DNA from: Planctomycetaceae bacterium
Lineage (GTDB): Bacteria > Planctomycetota > Planctomycetia > Planctomycetales > Planctomycetaceae
DNA length: 42,913 nucleotides
NCBI GenBank assembly: GCA_002726205.1
Contig: PBSL01000007.1
Location: 1-42,913, forward strand
Direction: 5' to 3'
Below the pieces are notes generated by a model. It was not told the DNA's origin and did no database searches. It worked only from the letters and a program-made list of their open reading frames with translations. This document shows, piece by piece, positions 36,101 to 42,913 of the stretch. Numbering within the stretch: the first letter of the stretch is position 1; each line of letters begins with the position of its first letter. Made by a program: the position numbers and the translations under genes.

Positions 36101-36607
36101 AGCAAAGACGATCTGGAAGACCTGGGGCGGTCCCTGTGGACGATCTCCGGGGGGGATCTCCGGCTCGAGACTCCCGCCCTGGAGGCCGCGACCGGGTTCT
36201 GGGACAAGCGGCAGCCGCTGTCGCGGTTTCGCTTGAGGGCCCGGGTCTCGGCAGATACCACGACCGGCGCCCTGTTGATCGGTGGCCCGGTCAGCGGGGG
36301 CTTCGACGGACTGCAACTGGAATTGCGCCCCGATCGTTTCTGTCAACTGTTCCACCGTGGTTCACGACAGACGCTGGCCAGGCCGATCCGGGGGCCACGA
36401 CGCAGCCCGCTGGGTTGGGATCGACTCGAGCTGGTCGTTCGCGATGGCCACGTCAGCGTCGCTCTCAATGGCCAGACGTTGATCGACTTGGATGTCCCGG
36501 TGTCGCTCGAGGGATTTCTCGGTCTCGACGCGAGCTTGAGGCTCAACCAGACCGTTGCCCGGCTGCGGCTCCGGCAGGTCCGTATCCGGATTGAGGAGGA
36601 CCGTTAG
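33164..36607 (+). CDS. Large membrane Ser/Thr kinase with Ig-like repeats and a lectin-fold end
   Basis: An 1147-residue kinase. Residues 1-70 form a small helper module (VRRGQLTDWQLQMLL), as seen in planctomycete kinases. The kinase domain (72-345) has GRGGMGTV, VAIKV, HRDLKPSN, LDMGLAR (DMG in place of DFG) and GTPDYMSPEQ. A membrane helix lies at about 421-444. The outer part holds three Ig/cadherin-like repeats ending in a Trp motif (RLHWTPAE near 520, KLAWTPTE near 615, IFSWAPSM near 718). It then has a helical region and a C-terminal concanavalin-like domain (about 980-1147; LNGQTLIDLD). The outside probably binds carbohydrate or another ligand. Start ATG 33164; the frame is open to 33092. 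Confidence 0.9.
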   Translation: MPTIDLGDFLERLERSQLLTAEDLDALNIEIEPVRDVVEVEPLGRKLVRRGQLTDWQLQMLLSGRDGLRLGNYRLLDLLGRGGMGTVLKAEHVVLGHIVAIKVMARRLVKSSRHVARFHQEIQAVAAIDHPHVVRAIDAESVGDSHFLVMEYVDGTDLGSVVERRGRLGVGEACELVRQAAEGLAAAHQGGLVHRDLKPSNLMLTWTADDEPLVKILDMGLARFAALEEKDDSLTKTGQMMGTPDYMSPEQAWDTKGVDIRGDIYSLGCTLFRFLIGTPPFRGDNPFQTLMIRTTLEAPSLRSLDANIPVALDSVVARMLRRDPAGRHQDPREVAADLAAFSSPPSRFDVEQTPAVEPVAVSTPIGVAEQPAQASGASLEQFLTDLRPVEDPGAGESPAAVVKSGDGGSAGDRRDRKRLTPVAASAAAGLVLAGLIVGLVWWTSDRPRDVVAKSTGPATVDRSGVIDVIRHPERTIDEQKSFEMDVLGSAHPLTSRRGDPALEFRLQPGGPVGVAVDRDGRLHWTPAEAQGPGRYRVVVEFRDEPAAAWHEVAEAAILVREVDQPPQLESPGKFEINELEPWEVRLVATDPDRPRNRIEYELGDGAPEGMSVEPTTGKLAWTPTESQGPGEFKVTVRATAFDAEILTPVRQQDEQTLVVRVAEVDQAPRLRPIPSLSMRVGQRLRLRVRADDPDEPAGGVRFSIQGKSARGASIDASTGIFSWAPSMAQAARNWRFRIRAASASNAAVFTERVFSLDVRPPRVTVKGQALPSKAERDAATRDVRDVYRRVLGQARTPLARSRLAVDLLEQARETVDPPRAFALFELAHQTSLRARRTAVALEVVRVWRQRFQVDPVTLVLESFKVLNLKEMDAAARSEISEQALWALVPAVNRGRLVEAARLLQHAVAAVRGDRREVARVNAAGGLLAQVTQENTAAAAEPLKLTPKGKVALGGLEKILERLRFTPVFRDAGKLGFVRHSKDDLEDLGRSLWTISGGDLRLETPALEAATGFWDKRQPLSRFRLRARVSADTTTGALLIGGPVSGGFDGLQLELRPDRFCQLFHRGSRQTLARPIRGPRRSPLGWDRLELVVRDGHVSVALNGQTLIDLDVPVSLEGFLGLDASLRLNQTVARLRLRQVRIRIEEDR

Positions 36608-36613
36608 CCGTGT

Positions 36614-37741
36614 TCATTGCCCGGCCAACTCGATCAGCAGATCGGCGCCGGTTTCGAGCGTTTCGTCGTCGACGGCAAACGAGACGCGGATGTGCGTGTC
36701 GCGATCACTGAAGACGTTGCCGGGGATGATCAACAGACCCCGCTGGATCGCCCGCTCGACAAAATCGATTCCACTTCCCCGCGGGGATTCCAGGAAGAGA
36801 TAGAATGCGCCGGCCCCGCCGCCGATCCGGAAATGGGGAGCCAGTCGTTCGACGAGCCGGTTTCGCTTGCGGCGATAATCGTCAACGTGTTCGCTGACAT
36901 CGATCTCCAGGGCCGCCAGGCCTGCCCACTGGACCGGGTGTGGTGCGCAGACGAAGGTGAATTGCTGGAGCTTGATCATCTGTTCGATGACCGTGGCCGG
37001 ACCGTGAGTGAATCCCAGCCGCCAGCCGGTCATCGAGTGCGACTTGCTGAACCCGTCGGTCACCAGGACCTGGTCATTGTCGTTGGCCGGGGAATGGAAG
37101 GGGCCGTCGTAGCAGAAGCGGCTGTAGATCTCGTCGCTGATCAGCACGACGCCGTGTTCGGCCGCCAGCCGTGCCAGGGCGGCGATGGTTGCCGGATCAT
37201 CGACGGCTCCGGTGGGGTTGCCCGGGCTGTTGAAGATGATCGCCTTGGTCCGATCCGTGATTGCCGCCCGGACGCGTTCGATGTCGACCTGAAATTCCGG
37301 GTAGGTATCGACGCTGATGGCCGTTCCACCGGCGAGTGTGATCAGGTGCCGGTACATGACGAAACATGGATCAAAGACGATGACCTCGTCGCCGGGATCG
37401 ACCAGGCTGCAGATTGCCAGTGTCAAACCGCCGCTGGTGCCGCTGGTGACCATCACACGGCGGTCATCGTGCCCGAACTGCTCATCAATTCTCTGTTGCA
37501 GGGCTTGCCGCAACGGGGCGATGCCCGGCGATGGGCTGTAGCCGTTGTGTCCGTCTTCGACGGCTGTCGCCAGGGCCCGGCGAATCGGTTCGGGTGTGGG
37601 AAAATGCGGTTGACCAATGCTCAGGTCGATCTTCTTCTCGAGACCGGCGGCGAGATCGAAGATGCGGCGGATGCCCGACGCATCGATGTGGTGCATTCGC
37701 CCGGCGATCCAGGCGTCCGGGGAAGAGGTGTCGTCGGGCAC
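36614..37741 (-). CDS. PLP-dependent aminotransferase, class I/II
   Basis: A fold-type I aminotransferase of about 375 residues. Motifs are LSIGQPHFPTPEPIRRAL, SGTSGGL for the phosphate cup, NSPGNPTGAV, SDEIYSRFCYDG, and the PLP lysine in GFSKSHSMTGWRLG. It resembles aspartate-type aminotransferases, but the substrate is not clear. GTG 37741 sits four bases after the stop of the upstream gene; a TTG at 37762 and ATG 37696 are alternatives. It is probably co-transcribed with the phosphohexomutase-like gene upstream. It is convergent with the large kinase, with stops six bases apart. Confidence 0.92.
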   Translation of the reverse strand: MPDDTSSPDAWIAGRMHHIDASGIRRIFDLAAGLEKKIDLSIGQPHFPTPEPIRRALATAVEDGHNGYSPSPGIAPLRQALQQRIDEQFGHDDRRVMVTSGTSGGLTLAICSLVDPGDEVIVFDPCFVMYRHLITLAGGTAISVDTYPEFQVDIERVRAAITDRTKAIIFNSPGNPTGAVDDPATIAALARLAAEHGVVLISDEIYSRFCYDGPFHSPANDNDQVLVTDGFSKSHSMTGWRLGFTHGPATVIEQMIKLQQFTFVCAPHPVQWAGLAALEIDVSEHVDDYRRKRNRLVERLAPHFRIGGGAGAFYLFLESPRGSGIDFVERAIQRGLLIIPGNVFSDRDTHIRVSFAVDDETLETGADLLIELAGQ

Positions 37742-37745
37742 GGGG

Positions 37746-39038
37746 TCAGTGGCTCCGGGCAATCAATTGCGAGAGAGGTTGGTCTTGTCGATCGATTGTC
37801 TGCAGCAGGTGACCGATCACCAGCAGGGCGTCGCAGGTTGGAACGGTTTCCCGAAACCAGATGGTTCCCTCACTGCCCAGCCCGAGTATTGCGTCGTGAT
37901 CGTACATTGCCTGCCAGGTTTCGGACCGGGAATCGCCGGCAGCCTGTCGTGGTCGGCCACCGAGTCGCCGAATCATCGAATCGGATTCGCCAGCGTGACC
38001 GCGGTTGAGAATGACCGGGCGGCCGGGATGTTCGGCCAGCAGTCGTGTGGCCAGCAGCGTTGCCAGGGCCTGGTCGGTCACCGGGGTGCCCGTTTCATCG
38101 CAGGCTCGGACCCGGGCCCCATCGTCATAGCAGACCAGTCCCAGATCGGCTCCGCGAGCGATCGTCCGTTTGGTCACCCGTTCGGCCAGGGTCTGGTCCG
38201 GCCCCTCCACCTGTTCCAGTGTCCACGGCAGCCCGGAAAACAGCCGTTCCAGGGTGTCGGCCTGGGCTCCGGACGGGACTGCCAGGCAGATCGACAGGGG
38301 GCGAGTGGGAGAGAAGTGGCGCTTCAGGTTGGCCTCGTAGACACCGGTTGCCTGGAACGACCGCCGTTGTCCTGCCTGTCGCGTCGGCCGGGAATGCCCC
38401 TCGCGGGTTCGGGTTTCCCATCGCTCCAGCCCGCCCCGCGAGAGAGGCTGGCCCTGGGCGGCCACCGCATCGAGACCGGTCCAGGCCTGGCCACAACCAG
38501 CACCGGTGACACGTACCCCGGCGTCGGCTTGCAGGTGATCGACGGCGAACCGAAAGCAGGGGTCGCTGACGCGACCGATCTCCAACGCCCGGCAGCCGGA
38601 TCGCACCAGAGCGGCCAACACGCCGGCGACCAGATCCCTCGCGGCCGGCCTGGCGTCGTGTCCGACAACCACCACCGGCCCGACGTGGGGGCCGTCGCCG
38701 GCCGGCAGGGACCGCGGTTGGTCTTGCCAGCACAACCAGGCCAGCGCTGCCACCAGGCGATCGGCATCAACTCGAGTCAATTCGTTACGGTGGATTCCCC
38801 GGACCCCCTCGCTGGTGAACAACGTCGGCCGGGCAACTCGGCGACGGGTTCTCGCCAGGCGATCGACGGTCTGTTCGGCCAGGCCACCGGTGTCATCGCA
38901 ATGCAGGCAGTTGCGGCAGGCCGGGAAGAATGCGGCCAGACGCGACAGGTGGACGCTGCGGGAGATGGAGTGATCTTCACCCGGGCAGGTGTATTCGACC
39001 GGGGCACCGGGAGTGACGACGGGAATCTCAGTTGTCAT
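37746..39038 (-). CDS. Phosphohexomutase-like protein lacking the catalytic serine, with Cys-rich N terminus
   Basis: A 430-residue protein. From residue 72 it follows phosphoglucomutase/phosphomannomutase: LFTSEGVRGIHRNELT, VVVVGHDARPAARDL, then the active-site loop. In active enzymes that loop reads TASHNP; here it is TGAGCG (178-183), so the phosphoserine is gone. The metal loop DxDxDR is YDDGAR (304-309). The sugar loop region GLGSEGTIWF persists, but the fourth domain is missing. The first 50 residues carry Cys18, Cys41, Cys44 and Cys47 with nearby histidines, which could bind zinc or an Fe-S cluster. It is probably not a mutase. It may bind sugar phosphates or act as a sensor; this is inference. 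ATG 39038. Confidence 0.72.
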   Translation of the reverse strand: MTTEIPVVTPGAPVEYTCPGEDHSISRSVHLSRLAAFFPACRNCLHCDDTGGLAEQTVDRLARTRRRVARPTLFTSEGVRGIHRNELTRVDADRLVAALAWLCWQDQPRSLPAGDGPHVGPVVVVGHDARPAARDLVAGVLAALVRSGCRALEIGRVSDPCFRFAVDHLQADAGVRVTGAGCGQAWTGLDAVAAQGQPLSRGGLERWETRTREGHSRPTRQAGQRRSFQATGVYEANLKRHFSPTRPLSICLAVPSGAQADTLERLFSGLPWTLEQVEGPDQTLAERVTKRTIARGADLGLVCYDDGARVRACDETGTPVTDQALATLLATRLLAEHPGRPVILNRGHAGESDSMIRRLGGRPRQAAGDSRSETWQAMYDHDAILGLGSEGTIWFRETVPTCDALLVIGHLLQTIDRQDQPLSQLIARSH

Positions 39039-39087
39039 GATCGCCGGGGGTCTGATGTAATGGGACCCGGGTAATGCGCGGTCGGGA

Positions 39088-39117
39088 ACTGTAGTGGCTC
39101 TCAGGAAGACGGGTCAA
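39088..39117 (-). promoter_or_regulatory. Predicted promoter for the phosphohexomutase-like gene
   Basis: On the minus strand, TTGACC (39112-39117) and TACAGT (39088-39093) are 18 bases apart, five and four of six to the consensus. The start of transcription would be near 39081, giving a leader of about 43 bases. The -35 box overlaps the start codon of holA on the other strand. Confidence 0.4.
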
Positions 39118-40127
39118 TGGGAATGCACGCCACGGAATTCGTGCGGACGATCGCCCCCGGGCGGGTGCCGGCGGTGGTCGCACTGGTTGGGAAAGAGGGC
39201 CTGCTGGTGCAGCAGAGCACGCAGGCGATCACGCGGACGGTGTTCGGGGAAGACTCGGACGAGGAAATCAGTCGCTGTGACGGCGACCAGGCCCAGTGGC
39301 GGGATGTCCACGACCTGCTGGCAACTATCTCGATGTTCGCCTCGCAACGAGTGGTCCTGGTCGACGGTGCCGACGAGTTCATCAAGCAGAATCGGTCGGC
39401 GTTGGAAGATTACGTCCAGCGGCCGGTGGCTTCTTCGGTGCTGATCCTGCAGCCGAAGTCGTTTCCCGGTAACACAAAACTGGCCAAGGCTGTTGTCGCC
39501 AGCGGATTGATTGTCGAGTGCAGCGAGTTGGAATCGACCGCACTGGTGAAATGGCTGGGCGTGACAGCACGCGAGCAGCACGGGGTCGAGTTGACTCGTG
39601 ACGCCGCCGGGCTGCTGGTGGAACTGGTGGGGTCGAACCTGGCGCAGTTGGAGTCCGAGCTTGCCAAACTCGGCTCGTGTGTTTCCGACGGTCGAGTCGA
39701 TGTCGAGGCGGTACGGGCACTGGTGGGCGGCTGGCAGGTGCAGTCGACGTTCGAGATGCTCGCCGCGGTTCGCCGGGGCCAGACGGATCGTGCGATCAAG
39801 GAATTTCGCCGATTGAGCGAATCGGGCGAGGCGATGCCACGGTTGATGGGTGGAGTTGCCTATGTCTACCGGCGGCTGGCCCGCGCCACCGAACTCGCCC
39901 GTCAGGGACGGGAACTCAACAAGGCGTTGAAGGAAGCCGGCGTGTACTACAAGGAGATCAACGAATCCAATCGCTACCTGCGGCGAATCGGCCGTGGCGA
40001 GGCCGAGAGGATTCTTGAACGATTGGTCGCCGTTGACAAGGGGCTCAAGGGAGCCGATGGCGGTGGCAATCTGCCGGGACATCTGCTCGTTGAACGACTC
40101 CTGGTCCAGTTGGCTGGTGCCTGCTGA
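39117..40127 (+). CDS. holA: DNA polymerase III subunit delta
   Basis: Loads the sliding clamp as part of the replicative clamp loader. A 336-residue protein with the family's usual low conservation. The N-terminal AAA+-like part has VPAVVALVGKEGLLVQQ, SMFASQRVVLVDGADEF and SSVLILQPKSFPGNTKLAK. The middle has LVELVGSNLAQLESELAKL, a clear delta signature, followed by the C-terminal helical domain (TFEMLAAVRRGQTDRAIKEF). ATG 39117 has AGGAAGACGGG just before it; ATG 39123 is an alternative. smpB follows after 24 bases in the same direction. Confidence 0.92.
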   Translation: MGMHATEFVRTIAPGRVPAVVALVGKEGLLVQQSTQAITRTVFGEDSDEEISRCDGDQAQWRDVHDLLATISMFASQRVVLVDGADEFIKQNRSALEDYVQRPVASSVLILQPKSFPGNTKLAKAVVASGLIVECSELESTALVKWLGVTAREQHGVELTRDAAGLLVELVGSNLAQLESELAKLGSCVSDGRVDVEAVRALVGGWQVQSTFEMLAAVRRGQTDRAIKEFRRLSESGEAMPRLMGGVAYVYRRLARATELARQGRELNKALKEAGVYYKEINESNRYLRRIGRGEAERILERLVAVDKGLKGADGGGNLPGHLLVERLLVQLAGAC

Positions 40128-40151
40128 CGTGATGGGCCAAGAGAGTCACCG

Positions 40152-40640
40152 ATGAGCAAGAAGCGGAAGCAGAAATCCGGGGACCGACCCGACACGGGCC
40201 GGAAGGTCGTCAGTCGCAATCGCAAGGCGCGACACCAGTACGACGTGCTCGACGAACTCGAGTGCGGGATCATGTTGACCGGGAGCGAGGTCAAGAGCAT
40301 CCGCGACGGCAAGGTGTCGATCGACGAGGCCTATGCGCGGATGATCGGCGGAGAACTCTGGCTGATCGGGGCCAGGATCGCCGAGTATCCTCAGGCGAAC
40401 GTGATGAACCACGAACCCGAACGACGCCGCAAACTGCTGGTTCACAAGCGGCAACTGCACAAGTTTGCCGAAACGGCCACGCAACAGGGACTGACCCTGG
40501 TGCCGCTGACGATCCACTTCTCGCGGGGACGGGTCAAGGTGGGACTGGCCGTCGCCCGGGGCCGAAAAACCTACGACAAGCGGGACAAGTTGCGAACCAA
40601 GAGTGACCGCGCGGAAATGCAGCGGCAACTGCGACGCTGA
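40152..40640 (+). CDS. smpB: SsrA-binding protein SmpB
   Basis: Binds tmRNA and brings it to stalled ribosomes for trans-translation. The 162-residue length and motifs fit: RKARHQYDVLDELECGIML, TGSEVKSIRDGKVSIDEAYA, RRRKLLVHKRQL, LVPLTIHFSRGRVKVGLAVARGRKTYDKRD (seen in shorter parts: RGRVKVGLAVARG, KTYDKRD). The N and C termini are basic, as expected for tmRNA binding. It follows holA closely. No tmRNA gene (ssrA) is present in the downstream gap before the next gene at 40736. Confidence 0.97.
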   Translation: MSKKRKQKSGDRPDTGRKVVSRNRKARHQYDVLDELECGIMLTGSEVKSIRDGKVSIDEAYARMIGGELWLIGARIAEYPQANVMNHEPERRRKLLVHKRQLHKFAETATQQGLTLVPLTIHFSRGRVKVGLAVARGRKTYDKRDKLRTKSDRAEMQRQLRR

Positions 40641-40735
40641 CCGGACAGGGTGAGTTTTGCCCAGAGCTGTACTGGTACACGACAACGCCAGGCGGTAGGG
40701 TGTGAGCGTGAAGTTCTGGGTTGGAGGATTCAGGA

Positions 40736-41980
40736 ATGTCGAACGATAATTTTTCCCTGCCAGATGATCAGATCCGTCCTGGATCCGATGCAGACGAGCT
40801 TCCTCAATATCCATTCCCCAGTGGCGATGCGGGCCAGCTGGCCGACGATCCGGCTCCTGGATTTGCCGTCAACACCCCCCCTTCTGCCGACAAGGACGAT
40901 GATGACGGTTTCCTGGGAAACCTGGCCGAAGATGCCGGTGATGCGGCGTTGACGGCCGGCGGCGTGGCGTTGACGGCCGGCAAGTGGACCTGGAAACGCG
41001 TATGGCCCTGCATCAAGTTGATCGCCGCTGAGATCTGGGGAATTCTTTACGGCTATGGCATTCTCATCTTTGTGCCACTTCCTTTCCCGTATGTTGCGCA
41101 GAGGCAGCTTGCCTACCGCTTTGTGGATCCAGATGCCCGCAAGAATGAAAGGGCGTGGTGGATGGGACCGATTGACCGGGTTTTTGCAATTTTTGCAGCC
41201 GTGAAGGACGGAGCTGGAAAAGGCTCGGCCAATGCCGGGAAGAAACCCGACAAGATGGATTTGCATTTCTACTCGCAGCCGAACCTCGTGGTCACGATAC
41301 ATCTGATCTGGGTTGGCTGGCTTGTCGCCGCGTGTGAACTGTACAACTCGGTCTTCGAGAATGCCCAGATTGCCGAGTCCATTACCCGTGGCCTGGTCTG
41401 GTTCTGGCTGTTCGTTCTCTGCGTGACCATCATCGCGCTGGGAGTCCAGTTTGGCCGCGTGGCTTTCTTCTTCCTGACCGGATTGGTCGTGATGTTGCTG
41501 ATGGGGGTGGTGATCTGGGAGCAGGTCGGCGAGGTCGCGATCTTCGAGCCGATTCGTCAACTGCTGGGCAAGATTGACCTTGGGCTGGGCTGGGGGGTCC
41601 CGATGGTCATGTCGTTGGTCCTGGGCATTTCGCTGCTGATCAGTACGGTGTGGCAACAGCTTGACGACAGGTGGGCGGTTGAATACCAGGGGAACTTCCT
41701 CGATCACGAGAATTTCCAGCAGAAGGATCGCTCGATCCAGAAGGGAGCCAAGACCTTCCAGCAGGACTGGCAGTGCCTGGTGCGGAAGTACCTGCTGTTC
41801 GGGTTTGGTGACATCCTGGTGAAAGACTCGCGGGGAGAGAAAGAGATCGAGCGGATCGAAGGAATCTTCTTTGCACGCAAGGTTTCCGACAAGGTGAGAG
41901 ACCGGTTCAAGATGACCGATGTTGTTTATGGTGGGGCGTCGGCAGATGCCGAAGCAGAAGAGGAAGAAGAAGAAGCCTGA
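40736..41980 (+). CDS. Membrane protein of unknown function with acidic tail
   Basis: A 414-residue protein. An acidic, Pro-rich N terminus (1-70) leads to a repeated ALTAGG/ALTAGK segment (71-82). About five membrane segments follow, near 92-120, 183-205, 218-240, 242-263 and 288-307. The soluble C-terminal part (310-400) is helical and charged, ending with an Asp/Glu-rich tail. Its ATG 40736 is preceded by GGAGG with an 8-base gap, one of the best ribosome sites in the window, which suggests strong translation. The frame is open from a TTG at 40721, which would lose that site. I do not recognise a family. Confidence 0.82.
   Translation: MSNDNFSLPDDQIRPGSDADELPQYPFPSGDAGQLADDPAPGFAVNTPPSADKDDDDGFLGNLAEDAGDAALTAGGVALTAGKWTWKRVWPCIKLIAAEIWGILYGYGILIFVPLPFPYVAQRQLAYRFVDPDARKNERAWWMGPIDRVFAIFAAVKDGAGKGSANAGKKPDKMDLHFYSQPNLVVTIHLIWVGWLVAACELYNSVFENAQIAESITRGLVWFWLFVLCVTIIALGVQFGRVAFFFLTGLVVMLLMGVVIWEQVGEVAIFEPIRQLLGKIDLGLGWGVPMVMSLVLGISLLISTVWQQLDDRWAVEYQGNFLDHENFQQKDRSIQKGAKTFQQDWQCLVRKYLLFGFGDILVKDSRGEKEIERIEGIFFARKVSDKVRDRFKMTDVVYGGASADAEAEEEEEEA
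40945..40981 (+). repeat. Perfect 16-base direct repeat inside the membrane protein gene
   Basis: GGCGTTGACGGCCGGC occurs at 40945-40960 and again at 40966-40981, a 21-base period. In frame it encodes a seven-residue unit twice (ALTAGGV, ALTAGK-). It keeps the frame and is probably a recent tandem duplication. Confidence 0.85.
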
Positions 41981-42008
41981 CTCTCGTCAGTCGACTGGAT
42001 GAGCGGTC

Positions 42009-42887
42009 GTGTCGCAACGTGTCCTGGTTTTGGGCTGCGGTTATCTCGGACGGCGTGTCGCGGTGGCCTGGCACCGGCGTGGAGACTGCGTCCATGCGAT
42101 GACCCGCTCGTCGGCCCGGGCCGAGTCGTTTCGCCGGCAGGGTCTGGAGCCAGTCGTCGGTGACGTGACTGATCCGGCGTCACTGGTCGATCTGCCCACG
42201 GTTGATGTCGTGTTGTTCGCGGTCGGTCGCGATCGGGAACGGACATCACAGACGATGCGGGAGGTGTCGCTGGACGGGCTGCGGCATGTGATCGACGTGA
42301 TGCAGGGCCGGTGTGGACGTTTCCTGTTCGTCTCCAGCACCGGTGTTTACGGTCAATCCGACGGCGAGTGGGTTGACGAGGAATCGGCCTGTGATCCGGC
42401 CCGGGAAAACGGCCGCGTGTTGGTCGAGGCCGAGAGCGAGGTGCGGGACCGGTTGGGGAACCGTGCAAGTCTGCTGAGGCTGGCAGGACTCTACGGACCC
42501 GATCGGCTGATCTCGCGGCGAGACACGCTGCGATCCGCGACACCCCTGGCGGGGGATCCCCGGGCCTGGTTGAACCTGATCCACGTCGACGATGCCGCCG
42601 CCGCCGTCATTGCCTGCGGCGACCGGGACGACCGCGAGCGGACGTGGCTGGCCTGTGACGATCGGCCGGTGCGTCGCGAGGAGTTTTTCGGGAAGCTGGC
42701 CGAGCTGTTCGAGGCACCACCGCCGACTTTTGACGTCACCCGGGCCGGTTCCCGGATCGACGGGATCGGCAAGCGGTGTTGCAACCGGCGACTTCGCCGG
42801 GACCTGGGTCTTTTACTGGAGTTTCCCAGCATCGACGAAGGGCTTCCGGCGGCGGTGGCTGCCACGCCGGAAACGCCGCAGACCTAG
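42009..42887 (+). CDS. NAD(P)-dependent epimerase/dehydratase-like protein (YeeZ-like atypical SDR)
   Basis: A 292-residue extended/atypical SDR. The N terminus has VLVLGCGYLGRRVA, a GxGxxG cofactor loop, followed by VVGDVTDPASL. The central FVSSTGVYGQSDGEWVDEES and ENGRVLVEAE match the E. coli YeeZ-type group, which keeps the VYG motif but has no standard Tyr-x3-Lys pair. Later motifs are LLRLAGLYGPDR and WLNLIHVDDAAAAV. The start is GTG 42009. The role is unknown; related proteins act on nucleotide sugars or as sugar-binding oxidoreductases. The gene lies 28 bases after the membrane protein. Confidence 0.88.
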   Translation: MSQRVLVLGCGYLGRRVAVAWHRRGDCVHAMTRSSARAESFRRQGLEPVVGDVTDPASLVDLPTVDVVLFAVGRDRERTSQTMREVSLDGLRHVIDVMQGRCGRFLFVSSTGVYGQSDGEWVDEESACDPARENGRVLVEAESEVRDRLGNRASLLRLAGLYGPDRLISRRDTLRSATPLAGDPRAWLNLIHVDDAAAAVIACGDRDDRERTWLACDDRPVRREEFFGKLAELFEAPPPTFDVTRAGSRIDGIGKRCCNRRLRRDLGLLLEFPSIDEGLPAAVAATPETPQT

Positions 42888-42913
42888 GTGCGGCAGTACT
42901 GTGACGCCAGGGG

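Noticed and set aside
36617-39074. Two overlapping open frames of over 460 codons on the plus strand
   Set aside because: Both are antisense to the aminotransferase and the phosphohexomutase-like gene, which have clear family motifs.
40641-40735. Possible tmRNA gene after smpB
   Set aside because: The gap is only 95 bases and has no tRNA-like ends.

Overview
The window is GC-rich, densely coded bacterial chromosome. It carries 33 protein genes on both strands (one cut by the left edge), and no gap between genes exceeds 300 bases. I see no rRNA, tRNA, CRISPR array, insertion sequence or phage gene. Several gene types suggest a member of the Planctomycetota. These include long Ser/Thr kinases with a short N-terminal helper module and a large outer part, an FHA-GAF-PP2C phosphatase, a CehA/McbA-like secreted protein, a PPi-type phosphofructokinase, and zinc-ribbon membrane proteins of unknown role. 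The phylum call is an inference from gene content.

Layout. 2-1272: end of an ABC transporter ATPase, then a DUF420 membrane protein. 1239-6467 (minus strand): a run read pepP-like peptidase, accB, accC, PPi-phosphofructokinase, zinc-ribbon membrane protein; the accBC pair starts fatty acid synthesis. 6652-8387: larB and an NAD(P)H-hydrate dehydratase, two bases apart. 8455-13419: an MMPL/RND exporter and an RND-type adaptor, with a phytanoyl-CoA dioxygenase-like gene on the opposite strand between them. 13504-17401: a large secreted metallohydrolase-like protein and a fused dehydroquinate dehydratase/shikimate dehydrogenase-like protein that has lost most catalytic residues. 17410-20732 (minus): acetyl-CoA synthetase, a short-chain dehydrogenase and an IscA/ErpA-type Fe-S carrier.

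20968-25931 is a same-strand set of envelope genes of unknown function: DUF2752, two related lipoproteins, a zinc-ribbon membrane protein and a secreted protein. 25928-36607 is a signalling block: a DinG-like helicase translationally coupled to an FHA-GAF-PP2C phosphatase, a membrane Ser/Thr kinase, a divergent MoxR/Mg-chelatase-like AAA+ ATPase and a 1147-residue kinase with a large outer sensor-like region. 36614-39038 (minus) holds a PLP aminotransferase and a phosphohexomutase-like protein without its active-site serine. 39117-42887 has holA, smpB, an unknown membrane protein and a YeeZ-like epimerase.

The most unusual items are the two apparent pseudo-enzymes (15944-17401 and 37746-39038), the kinase/phosphatase/AAA+ block, the tandem lipoprotein pair, and the palindrome-rich regulatory region in front of the RND adaptor.
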